This document shows, one piece after another, positions 26,788 to 38,360 of a DNA stretch of 64,000 bases. Positions within the stretch are counted from its first letter, which is position 1; the number at the start of each line of letters is the position of its first letter. Both the position numbers and the translations under genes were made by a program. Origin of the DNA: Trogon surrucura (Eukaryota; Chordata; Aves; Trogoniformes; Trogonidae); the NCBI GenBank assembly GCA_020746105.1, contig CM036633.1:15236501-15300500 (forward strand). The letters run 5' to 3'. The notes beneath the pieces were generated by a model that was not told the origin of the DNA, searched no databases, and saw nothing but the letters and a program-made list of their open reading frames with translations.

Positions 26788-27245
26788 AAATCACGTTTAA
26801 GATGTTAAATATTTTTATCTGTAACCAAGCTGGCATTCACCAACGGGCACGTATAGTTCAGAGGTGCATGAAAAATTGCCATTGCTGTAATTCGCTAAAT
26901 GCTTCTGATGACCAGCAACTTCAGTCACCACAAGTTCTCCCAATTTAAATGGCTTTCACATAAATCTAAACTTTTCCTAGAACACCCAAGTAAGATTTTT
27001 CCACATATGCTGAGCAAGGCTTTTAGAAAACTCATGGCAAAGATCATTCCACTCCCGAGGACCTCAGAGATGTAGATGTTACCTTCTCTGTGGGACTTTT
27101 TGCTCTTTAGTAGAGAACTGCTAAAATGCAGTAAACTGAATATAACTACTATTATCAATAACCACGGAGACTACTTTTGCTCACATTAAGGTACATATCA
27201 CAATTTCCTGAAAACAGTTATATTACTATTTTACTTTTCACTTAC

Positions 27246-27303
27246 CAGACATGAAGCTGGGCTACTAGAAACCAGGAATTCAAAGTATCAGGCATGTGGC
27301 ACC
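27246..27303 (-). CDS. UQCC1: UQCC1 exon (CHMPDTLNSWFLVAQLHV)
   Basis: This 58-bp exon has acceptor CCCATCAAG and donor CATGTCTG then GTAAGT. It carries 18 whole codons (CHMPDTLNSWFLVAQLHV) between two split codons: Arg at the 5' end and Trp (TG+G) at the 3' end. Human UQCC1 has CQMPDTFNSWFLITLLHVW in the same place. The exon is too short for a start-to-stop ORF scan and was found by searching for the motif. The junction phases on both sides agree with the neighbouring exons, which is strong support. Confidence 0.94.
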
Positions 27304-28725
27304 CTTGATGGGAGGGAAAAAAAACCACAAAACAAAACCAAAAATAAATATTAATACGAATTTTATCACTTTTTGCACCTGTCAACAGAAATTTAGTGCA
27401 CTGAAACCTAAACACATTTTAGTAATTGAATACCTGGCCCCAAGCAGTACACACACACCAGAAGCAAACATCATGTGCTGTCACGCTTGTGCTTAAACTC
27501 GAGGCACCACGCCGTCACGGGACACGGTAGATTCCAGAAGATTTCATGTGTTTAGAACTCAGATAATATTTACAGGGGGGGAAAAAAAGGATTCAAAATT
27601 GAGAACCAGACAAACACGTGGCTTCTAGCTCAGGAAGCCCCAAAGCAGTAGAGAGCAACAGGGATTATCAATGCTTGGCTCCGTTCTTACGCTCCTCCTT
27701 TGCCCCGTGCGCTGCACCCTGCCAGGGACAGAACCCTGCGGTGGCTGCGTCTTTGCTCCAACTGGGCTGTCCTGATTTCCTACAGGGCTGTGCAACCCCC
27801 GGCCCTTGGAGCGTACCTCCCCCCCGCTACAGATCTGCACGTGCCATTGGGAAGCGAGGCTGGAGATTTAGGCTACGTGGCACAGAAACCATCTTCCTCT
27901 TCCTCATGCTTGAAAAGCACAGACCTACGGCCGTGTGCCCATAAAATCCTTCTGGTCCTGACAATACTGCATCGTCCTCTTAGGAAGTCACTTCTACATC
28001 TGTTGTCTGGAGAAGTTTTCAAGAGGAGTACCTAAGGAGAAGGATCTGACCTTGGCCCTACCCAGCCCTTGGTCTCGTCTGTTCGAAGCGAGCCGTAAGG
28101 TGGCCAGTGAGCATTCAGAAACGGACTCTGCAGTTGGATGTGCCCCAAGGGAGTCAACTTTATCTTCTGTGTGTTGCATACAGTCCCTCCCAACCCCTAT
28201 GCTTCTTGGCTCTCAGGTGTTACCCAGGAGATTCACCTGGATCATGATGCAATACTCTGCACAGCCCCTTTCTTTGTAAAAGCCAGCTATGGTCAGGCAA
28301 CCACCAGAAGAACCAAGCAAATAATCGCTGCTCCTCCCTCCTCGGAGGGATGACTCCATCGGTGCCTGGGCGGTGCCAAGCTCCAGCATCAGTGCCCCCT
28401 CTAAGTCTGGATAAAGACGCTAACAGTCCATGTTTGGAGACTAAACACAAGCTTCCCTCACCCTTCTCCCCTTCTGGCTCTCTCGTTCCTATTAGAAATA
28501 GCTCATGTGCCTAGAAATGACTGCTTTGACCTGAAGGCGTGCCAAGGCACCTCTAACTAGGGCAAGAGCACACAATGCTTGCATTAACCAAACCATTTCA
28601 TTAAAGGAAGGTTCCACAGGCAAGATTCGGAGTAAAACACTTAGTTCACCGCCAGAGGTTTCTGAAGTAGAAGGTCCCATGTATCAGTCTCCCACCACAG
28701 AAATCACTTTTCAGTGGAAAGCAAA

Positions 28726-28794
28726 GCTCACACCTCTCCTACTGGAAATACAGAAAGTCTGTAAAGACCTATTCAGTACCCAGGAGGGAAGAAT
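28726..28794 (+). repeat. 69-bp direct repeat, copy A
   Basis: Starts GCTCACACCTCTCCTACTGG and ends CCCAGGAGGGAAGAAT. It is repeated at 31475-31543 with a single T/C difference, and the flanks on both sides are unrelated. Lies in a UQCC1 intron. Confidence 0.95.
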
Positions 28795-31474
28795 TTTTTT
28801 CTCTAACTTTCCAAGTGTTGCACTTCTATTTTTGTAATTCATTTTTTAACGTCTACATTAGGACTGTCTATGTGTTAAATTTAAAGGAGAGATGGCTTCT
28901 TTAAACTAACAAGCTTGCCCTCAGATAGAAGCTTTTTAAGAAGAACGCAGCTCCAAAATTTGGGGATTTGGAACACCTTATTCTGGAAAACTGAGGGAAA
29001 CAGAACGAAAGAGAAATTTATTCCCTTCAGAATACAGTTAGATAAGTAAAAAATATCTAATGGTAATTACTGTGATAATTATCACCTGGGGAATAAATCT
29101 CTTCTGTTCACAGAACACACCCTGCTCCTATGTCTGTGTATGACAGAAGATGTGAACGCTCAGGATTAGGCGGGCATGCCTCTTCCTCCAGTCACATTCT
29201 GCACTTAAAATTCACCGGGTGAGGGATGCAAAACTGGAACGTGAACTAACTATCACGACAGATCATCTTTGCCACTACCACAGTTTTAAGAAGGACGCAA
29301 CGGGAGAATATCCCCACATCCTGAAAAAAGCAGGCGCGCTCTGGTTGAGCAGGAGAGCGAGCAGCAAGTGCCTCTACGGCACTTGATGGGCTACGGGAGG
29401 CAGAAGAATCCAGAGTTCTGTGCATAAACTCCAGCCTTTTCAAGGTGCTCAGAAGCCCCACTGGGAGTCATCTCTCTACTCCTGCAGCTACGTGGCAGTG
29501 GGGCAGTTTAACAGCATCAACAGTTCAAGGCGAAGCCAAGGTAAGCCTACACCCCACGCTCATCGGGGCAAACTTCAGCGTAACTCTCAGTATCACCTCC
29601 CCAATCCTAAAAGTTCTTTTGACTTTTCAAGTACAAGGTTAGGCACAAAAACCACCCTCTTCACTGATGGCTCCTCCTTCATTTTGTTGGAACTAGCCGA
29701 GCTCTGCAAGCTTTGTGCACAGCAAGCCTGGCACCAGTAATCTTGCTATTCCCTCTACTATTTCTCTACTCTCCTTAAACAAGAAGTCCTAAACTTGCTC
29801 CACAAGCGGCACATTTGGGCTGCAGGCTCTATAGCAGAGTTCCTAAAGTTCCGTCCACGGATGATTGCAAAACAAAGAGACAACAGAATGGCACGTATAA
29901 TAAAATTAACTGCAGCACAATACTAGAGAGTCTCAATTAAAACACCTCCTTTACATGCTGCAGGGGCCTCATGACTTGCATATCCATAGTCCGTATTTTG
30001 GGAAGTGCTGCTCTAACGCGTAATACAGGGAAAGGCAGCTCAAAGGGCTTGGACTGTGTAACAGAAAGTCTCAGAAATTTCACCAAGTATCAGCAGAAAC
30101 ATGCCGAGACAGCGAGAGAGCCTGTAAGACATGAAATGCTGTCGTTGTCCTAGTACTCGATACCACCCTGTCCAGTCTTCAGTCCACTCTGCCAGAGAGC
30201 TGCCTGACAAAACTCACGCAGCAACCCGCGCTCCGTAAGGTCACGCTGCAGCGGTTACTCGCGCCGCAGCACGACCACATCCGAACAGCAGGTCCAGAAA
30301 TCCTGAGGGTGGCTCTCTCTGAAGAACTCGTTCTGATCACACGGGGTTAACGAGCCCACAAACAGTTTCACACCTGCGTGGACGGAGCGTTTCCAAGGCC
30401 GGCTCCGGAGGTTAACAGCTCTCAGAAACAGCAGAGCAAAAGCTAATAAGCTCTCCAGAGACCACGGCTGACTCTGCGCAGTTCACCTGAATATCTCAAC
30501 ACCGCGCAACTGGAGCCACAGGTCCCCAGGGGCGGCCAAGCAGGCCTGCAGACGGCCACCTCTGGCTCCAGCAGAGCTGAGCCGGGGCGCTGCAGCACCG
30601 TTACTACTCTTGGGGTCCCGAAGCCACGGAATTCATCGTGCGGGTGTGCAGCACCCACGCTGGCACCGTCCCAGGCACAGCAGTGCTTGCTATGTCACCA
30701 GGGGAAAGGGTTTAGAGTTAGTTGCTTCCTCTTCCCGCTAGTGCCCCAGGCTGCTCTTTCAAGAGTGAGCTATAGTCGTGGCTTAAGCAAGGCCCGGCTT
30801 TATTTGGAAAAGGAGCCACTCAGAACAGAAAAGAAACAGCTCCTGACTGACCTAGTTTGATGAGGACATGATGAATTGAACTGAAAGCTGGCTATCTTGC
30901 TTCATATCATGTTCTGCTCCCTTAATAGAGTACTCACCACCCATTTTATGCCACAGGTGCTGTCCATCAGACTCCTCCATGTGCCACTTTAATTCATTAA
31001 CACTGCAAATCAGCGCAAAACTGGGCTATTTTCTTTCAGTGACCTCAACCATTCACCAGAGGACATGACAATTGTCCAGTCCAGAGGAGAGGCAGTGGAA
31101 GATGGGGATGTGAGCGAGCCCCTTCCCTTTGGCCACTACTTCAACCCAGCTGCCCATGAAGCTCCTTTTTGAACACGGATCACGTGACTGCTAAATTTTA
31201 GAGCTAATCCCCCAAACAGCTGCAGCTGTAAGCAGATAGCAGTAACAGAAACTTCTTATATTTGCTTTCATATGAAAGCAATTTCTTTGGAACCACGACA
31301 GGGTTCTTCTAACACCAAGGGGTGCACTGTGCGCTCCGTCAATCTCAGCAAAACAAACTCTCTTCTTCTTTCCGTAACAAGAGTCTCGAGTCAATGCAAA
31401 CACAGGTTTCCTTGGGTGTAAATTCAGAGACAGACTGGCTACAACTTGTCCTGCAGAGCAAAAAGACAAAAGCA

Positions 31475-31543
31475 GCTCACACCTCTCCTACTGGAAATAC
31501 AGAAAGTCTGTAAAGACCTACTCAGTACCCAGGAGGGAAGAAT
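31475..31543 (+). repeat. 69-bp direct repeat, copy B
   Basis: The partner of 28726-28794, in the same orientation 2.75 kb away, with 68 of 69 bases the same. It has no recognised transposon ends and no target-site duplication that I could see. Confidence 0.95.
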
Positions 31544-32944
31544 GGAGAAAGTGGTGGAAGTTAAAGGAAAAGCTGCCTCCTGTCTGTGATATGTTTAAAG
31601 TGAGGGGCAGCTCTGGGAATTTTCTCTTTAAAACTAAGACAATATCAAGAATACAACTGAAGTCATTTTACTCAGTACTGAGCCTGAAAATCTGTGCCAT
31701 TATCTTTTCCACAGATATGTTTCGAAATTCCTTTACATTTTAATCTAGGGCAACATTTATACGTCTTCGTACAATTAATCTGTTAAGCAGAGATAGCAAA
31801 ACACCAGTTCAGAATAGCAAGGCCTCTACTTGAGAGGCAAATGTGACAAACAGAAGAGAATTTATCTGAGAAAGCCTGAGAGGGCACCCAGCTGCGGAGA
31901 GGTGTGTGCACAGGAAAAACGAGGTTCTGATTTTTTTGCTCACTAATGACGAATCCTACTGCTCACAGAGTTCTCTCATTCCTGCAGCCGCTGAAGCCAC
32001 ATCACAGCTTTGAAAACCCTTTTGAAAACCGTTGGAAAATCTTGCAGCAGCAACGGCGTACCCTCAGCGGGCTCTGCGCTCGATGAACACACGACGTCCC
32101 TTCAGCTGAGCTCTCGAGAAGCGGCAGCAGCAGCTCCAGCCGTAACAAACAGGTGGTAGCTCAGGAATTCAGGGGACAGGCCAGACCCAGGCAATGGGTT
32201 TACCACCAGTTAAATCCCACTGACAGAAGAACAAACTATTACTGAAGCTTCTATTAATCTCAGAAACACATCTTCCCTATTCACCAGAGAGATCTGATAC
32301 TAACAAAAGCAGCTACAGATTTTACAGCTATAGCTAAAGCAACATCAACAAGCCACCCCAATTCAAGTCAATATTATTCCTAAACACTTAAAAGAGGAAC
32401 TTGTTCTCTGTTCTAGTCATACCATCTGCTAAGCATGAGATGTGTCCTGGTTTAATGCTGTCATGGTCAGCAAAACATAGAAAGCCTCCAAGTTCTAGCC
32501 AAATTTGCCCCAGCTTTGAGGAAGAGACAGGTAGAGCCTGCGATCTAACTGACCCTCTATCACAAAAAAAGTTGTGCCTCAGTGCACGGGGATGGTTCTC
32601 ACACCGCCAGCCCAGTCATACCAGACCTTCTCACAACTGGTCATGGCCCACAGTAGGACACAGACACCGTGGGACCACAATAAAAAGGGAAGCGAGATCT
32701 GGATTCTCAGTTTATCCCAACCCTGGTAATAAAAAAGGCAATATCCTTCAAAATCCACAATATTCTGGGTTTTACCTGTCCCACCCTAGTTCTTGTACAT
32801 TCAGTTTCTGGCTGACCAAGCGCTGTTAGGACCTGACAAGTCGTTCTGCTGTCACATTTATTGGTATAAAGATATCTAACGAATTTTCATCAGAAGTTCC
32901 CTCACCAGGGCAGCAGTCCAAAAACCCTCGAGTCCGTTACTTAC

Positions 32945-33017
32945 TGTTAAAAAATTCCTCATAGTCAGTTTTCTCCACGCAGCACGTGTACATGCGCAAA
33001 GCTGCTACCTTGATTTT
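32945..33017 (-). CDS. UQCC1: UQCC1 exon (KIKVAALRMYT)
   Basis: This 73-bp exon has acceptor TTTCTCTTTAG and donor AACA then GTAAGT. It encodes KIKVAALRMYTCCVEKTDYE and then EFFN plus the first base of an Arg codon. It matches human KIKIAALRMYTSCVEKTDFEEFF almost residue for residue. It starts in phase 0 directly after the TGG of the preceding exon, and its extra base combines with GG of the next exon to give Arg, as in the human EEFFxRC. Confidence 0.95.
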
Positions 33018-35634
33018 CTAAAGAGAAAGAAAAGACAATACTTAAAAGTATTCATCATGAGGCCTACTGTTTTTGTTAAACACATGGACTATAATTTTCT
33101 GAAAAGACTTCTTTTGAGAATCACAATCCCTTGGAATTTTCAGGAGCACATTAACCTGTTACATCTCCCAGGAGTGACACAAATACAATCTTGACTCGAG
33201 AAAAAAAAAAATTATATGGCTTCTTGAATACTCTTCCAAATCTAGTAACACTGTCATTAGAAATAAAATAAATGAAATGGCTTCCCTTACAGAGACTCCA
33301 AATACGCCAATTCACCATTCCTGGTTTCTTCCAATCACTCTAATTGATGCATATCACGCAAAGTGTTTTGTATAATTTAACTTTTTAATATTTAAGAAGT
33401 GACATACCAGACATGTCCCACAAAAATGAAAAATTGACCAACTAAGCTTCACAAGTGAGACAGGAATCTCAAATGACAAATGACACGAGGTATGCTCAGG
33501 TGCTCCAGCAGTTCTAACTTCTGCCTGCCAAGAAACCAGAAACTCCTTCAGGCATCATCTATAATGAAGATACATGTGCTGAGGCTTGGGCTGTTTTGTT
33601 TCATTTTCTCTTTCCTTTTTATATTTTTAGTGCCATATACTAGGGGTCATCTCACTGTACTACAGAGACGAGCACGCCGCCTGTCAAATGGCCCTTGAAA
33701 TTACCAGAAAAATTCAGAAGTTGCAACTGATCTTCCACTGTGGGAACACAGAAGCCGTTCTTTTTCTTATTTAATAATCTCAGGCTTCTGTCAAAAACCA
33801 AGTATACATCCAGAATTCTTGCAGTAAAATAATTTACACTGCTTACTGGAGTTCCAAAGGTTTCCTTTTTCAAGGAAATGCTGCCTGGTGTGGGAGGAGA
33901 TGCCCCCGGTTAAAGCCCCAGACCAAGCACTACTACACGTTAAAAACATTGTCAGGAAGAGCTCCTGCGATGCAGCCCTTAAATACGGCAGGTAACACAG
34001 GAGACACCGGTGGGATTTCATCAGCGAAGTTTTAGGGTGCAGAAGAGGTGTGGGGGAAGGGAGAAGAAAATGGAAAGAAAGCAGAGAAAGATTAAGAAAC
34101 TTCCCTGAGAGAGCACTGGGCAAGGCCGAAACTGAACTCGGGTCTCTGGGGCCCCAACCACAAAATGACTCTCTCCAAGCCCAAGCTCCCCAGCCAAAGG
34201 CAGTAAAGAGCAGCAATTAAGGGGAGCTCTGAATCAACACTTAGAACTAACAAGAATCTTTATTACAACAATATGTACTCCAGCACATGGGAGAAAAACT
34301 CCTCTCTCCCGAGCTTTAGCACCACCTGATTAAAAGGACCTGATGTGAACCAAAGTACCCAACCCCGCTAAGCGCCGCTCATCTCTTCTTTGTAACACTC
34401 TTTCTGAGGAGTGAGACGCGATCAGGAATGGTTTCAGATCAGCCTCAGAGGAGGCCCACTCCGCCTCGCGGATATTCAAAGCCCCTGGGTTTTAATTCTT
34501 TCACAGACAAGCCCAGCCCTTCCTTCAAGCTGCCTTTATACTGTGAGCCAGCTCCGAGCAAAGAAATTCCATCTCTTCTTCCTTCCACGTAAGGAAGTGA
34601 AGGTGTCTCTTACAGAGCTGCTCTCATTTAGTCGATGTTAACAACAGCTTTATGAAAGGACTAGTTAAAAAAACCACACCTATTTCTGACTCTGCCCTCA
34701 TCAGCTACTCAATCAGCAATCGTAACCTGTCTCACTAGTGTCTGTTTGAGAGAGTCTCCTGTCACAGAACTACAGAACACTGAGAGAGGTTCAGAGAAGG
34801 GCAGCAAACACCAAAACATGAAAGAGCCCAAATAACAGAAACAAGTTAGGCTGAGTCTCCACGGTCCAGAGAAAAACTAAGATACTACGGAATATGTGAG
34901 TCTACAAAATCCTCACTGGAGGGGAGAATGTGAACATTTGCTCCAAGGAAAGAATAATCACCTTTTTTTTTAAAGTACAAAACTAAAAGGCGCCAACTGG
35001 AAACAACTGTACTTCCTTCCCCAGTGGGTATTCAAGCTACGGAAACCCCTGATACTGGATGCTATGGATGCTAAAAACAAATAAGATTTCGAATTACAAC
35101 TGGACAAATTTACAGAAGAAAAATCCCTCACAGAAAAATGCCCAGTTTCATGCAGGAAGTCCTGAAACAGGCAACTGTTGTGGGCTGGAGAAACACAGGA
35201 GAAAAGCATCAGAATGTGTTTTTCCTGTAATTAAACTCGTTCTAGAAAACTGCTATTGGTCGTTATCAGCAAAAAGATGATGATATATGTGGGCACTTGA
35301 CTTAGATAGTAAGGCTCTTACTGGGTTCATTGGTGCACAGATGAAGTGGAAAATACAATACCTGAAGAAATTCAAGAAGGCTTAAGACTCTGTGAATTAA
35401 ATACAATATTCCTACTTATGCCCCTGACAGCAATGCACAGATTGAAGGATGTGCTGGCCATGGATCATTATTCCTCACATCACACAACAGGAATTTACAC
35501 GGGTAATAATTAGAACTTTTCCATTAAGCACTGCTCCAATCACAAGGAAAAAATAAAGTGGTTTTTTTCCCGTTTGCTTCTTAGAACTCTGAAAGCATCA
35601 AATAACCAAAAGAATTATTAAATGAATGCTTTAC

Positions 35635-35742
35635 CCATCTGCTGTACTTCAGCGGTCCTGTGAAACCCATTGCTTCGATGATCCTTGTGAAGGCACCCAC
35701 TTTCTCTTCAGACGGCTGCAAGGAATCCTTCGCAGAAAGATG
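35635..35742 (-). CDS. UQCC1: UQCC1 exon: start of conserved chaperone domain
   Basis: This 108-bp, 36-codon exon contains EEKVGAFTRIIEAMGF followed by TGPLKYSRW. It is near-identical to the human UQCC1 segment that opens the ubiquinol-cytochrome c chaperone domain. The donor is AGATGG then GTAAAG. The acceptor was taken at a CACAG preceded by a short pyrimidine stretch, which puts HLSAKDSLQPS at the exon start; human has LSTTKDSPQP there. The frame is open further upstream, so the 5' border is the least certain of the domain exons. Both ends are phase 0. Confidence 0.93.
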
Positions 35743-37799
35743 CTGTGAAACCGAAGTATCACATAATTCAGGCTTGGCAACTAAACCTGGCAAATCCTCT
35801 CGGTGAGAAAATCTCCAAGTTTAATGGAGAATTTGAGGGGGATTGTTTACTTTCTTCGTTTCACAAAACAAAAACATGTTTAGGCTTTCTTTGGGAAACA
35901 CTACACTGTTTCTTCCCCGTGACATTCTTCTGTTTACGAGTGCGTAACTACTTCGATAAAACTCTCCTGCTGGAAGTTCAAGTAGTCTCTACAGAAACCT
36001 GCTTTCTGAAATATGGCTCCCGTTCTAGATTCCCATATTCTTCCTAGAAGTGTGTCTTTACTTGGACTTCAATCTTTTACAGATGAAACCAGCAAACAAA
36101 TCACAGAAACAGTCAACAAAGCCAACTTCTGACGCTCCCTCTCTGACTCTCACAGGCAAATCCTATCCTACAGCAATTATAAATTACATAAATTAATCGG
36201 CTTCATCTTAACACTAAGAAAGCGACACGAACCCACCGTCCTCGGTGAAAAGCTCCCCCAGGCTGGTTGTTATTCCCTTTACACAGTTAATCTAAATGGT
36301 ACTTGCAGGAAATCTAGATCAGGAAAGTATTTACTCCCACTGATCTGCAGTGTGTGCAAACGAAGACAAATACTCTCTTCCAGTTTAACTACACGCCTTA
36401 AACACCACAGGACTGATAAGAAATCTTTATGGGAATATTCTGCCTCTAAGCATCCTAGGAGTAGCAATAAGCTCTCAGTAATTACCATTCATATTCCAGC
36501 AAATAATTTCTAATGAATTAAGTACGCAGTACAAACATTTTGCTATCGATGAGTTACTCTACTTTTAACCCATCCAACCAAAATTTACTGCACGTCACTC
36601 TCCTGCATATGCTTGAGGAATACAGCTGAGAGTCATTATAACCTGAGCAAGCTCCCCGACCAAAGAAATGTTAAATTGCTTTAAGTAGCTGGAATTTTAC
36701 CCTGAACACTTCCTCCTAAGACATGAACATACTAAGAAAAGAATTTTCTTAGTAGGGAAGCAATTTAGCAACGTAAGAACTGCCCTATGTGGCCAGAACA
36801 AACGCTCAGGCCAGGACACCAGCTCCAACAAGGACCCGTAGCAGATACTCACACAAGACACAAAAGCAGAGAAAAAGAGCACACCACCCCCACAGCTTCC
36901 CGACGTGTACCTGCCCAGCTTGTGACAGCCGTTCCTGCGCTACAAAATTTATCCACATCTGCCTTTTGGCCAGCTACAATTTGGACGCACCTTCAGCACC
37001 GCAGCGTTTAACTTCCCTGACACGGAGTTGTGGTACATGAGCTTCACAGTTTAGTTCTGTAAAGAAAAAATCCCCTTCTGCCTGTTTTAAAACCAACCAA
37101 TCTCACTGGATGCTCCCAATTTTCCTCGAAGAAGCCACAACCAACTATTTCCTATTCCCCTTTTCAGTCTTTTTTTATTCCTTTTATAGGCCAGCATCAT
37201 ACACACTCTCAGCAGAGATCTCACGTCCCAATTTTCATCTCCTCCACAGGAATTAAAATCATACTAAACCTCTAGTGAACCCAGGCAGATTAATTTTACT
37301 ACTTGCCTCTTCTCTACAAAGGCACTACAATATCTCCCTCAGCATGGATTTTTCACTACACAGAGGAAGTGAGGTTAAAAACCAAAATCGCCTCAAGCCG
37401 ACTATTGTTTAGCTCATCACCACAGAAAATGACTGGTGGGAAAACACTAATTTTCTAAGAAATGCCACGATGTTTTCATCATTCTTCTGCAAGTCTGCCT
37501 GGACTAGCTCAGGACACGGAGAGAAGAATTTAAGCAGTGAGCGTTTGGCCCAGCCTACGGGCAGAGGGACGCAGCCAATGCCAGCACTGCGGCCAAATGC
37601 AATTAAACAGTCCTATAAGCAAACATAAAATCAGATCTAGAAAACGTAGAGAGGAAACTTCAAAAATATGTCTTATAACTCACAAGTTCACCAAGACACC
37701 AGAAGGGGCACAAGCCCACTTGAGGCCAACCTTCCTGCTCAATACTTGAATTTCAGTGTTCAAAGTGAGCAAACCTCTTAGTTTTGACACCAAATATCA

Positions 37800-38360
37800 A
37801 CCCGAAACAACTGGTGCTCATCGTTAATTCTGAGGCGCTTTCTCACCAGGGGGGCCTCCTGCTGAAGGACTGCACCGCACGGAGAGGACTCCTGTTGGGG
37901 CACTTTGTGACCAACTGCCTCTCGTGAGAGGGACCCCACGTTGGAGCAGGGGAAGAGTGAGGAGTCCTCCCCCAGAGCAAGAAGGAGAGGCAGAAACATC
38001 ATCTGATGAACCGACTGCAACCTCCTTTCCCTGAGCCCCTGCGCCGCTCGGGGGGTCGAGGTGGAGAAGCTGGGAGCAACATTAAGCCTGGGAAAAAGGG
38101 AGGGGTGGGGGGGGAAAGTGTTACTTCTCAGATTTGCTTTTATTTCTCATTACTCTTCTCTAATTTGATTGTTAATAAGTTGAATTAAATTCACCAAATC
38201 AAGTCTGTTTTGCCCGTGATGGTAACTGCAAATGATCTCCTTGTCTTTACCTCAAACCTTGACCCTTTCACGATATTTTCTCCCCTTGCCTAGCTGAGAA
38301 GAGGGGGTGACAGAGCGGCTGTGTGGGCACCTGGCTGCCGGCCAGGGTCAAACCGCTACA
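37800..38360 (+). mobile_element. Endogenous retrovirus LTR and adjoining remnant
   Basis: The block around GGGACCCCACGTTGGAGCAG, the T-rich stretch with CTCATTACTCTTCTCTAATT, CCCGTGATGGTAACTGC and a terminal GGGCACCTGGCTGCCGGCC followed by GGTCAAACCGCTACA resembles a dispersed LTR known from bird genomes (recognised from memory). It has an AATAAG-type signal near 38175 and ends in CA. The left border is unclear, and the first part may be ERV internal sequence. No intact viral ORF is present. Confidence 0.6.

Larger units (their letters stand above)
21324..32944. other. UQCC1: Two UQCC1 introns (21.3-27.2 and 27.3-32.9 kb)
   Basis: Unique-looking intronic DNA apart from the CR1 tail at 25545, the 33-bp repeat copy at 23257, G12 at 26776 and the 69-bp repeat pair at 28726 and 31475. 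The exon 27246-27303 separates the two introns and is annotated on its own. Confidence 0.7.

Noticed and set aside
32401..32829. 142-codon plus-strand frame, with a start reminiscent of some bird LTRs (TGTCCTGGTTT)
   Set aside because: Only about 11 bases resemble an LTR start, and the rest matches no LTR or protein family I know.
36900..37060. Candidate UQCC1 exons on the minus strand (YHN motif, and an open 21-codon stretch)
   Set aside because: Weak acceptors, in-frame stops or no resemblance to the human linker. Not enough to call.
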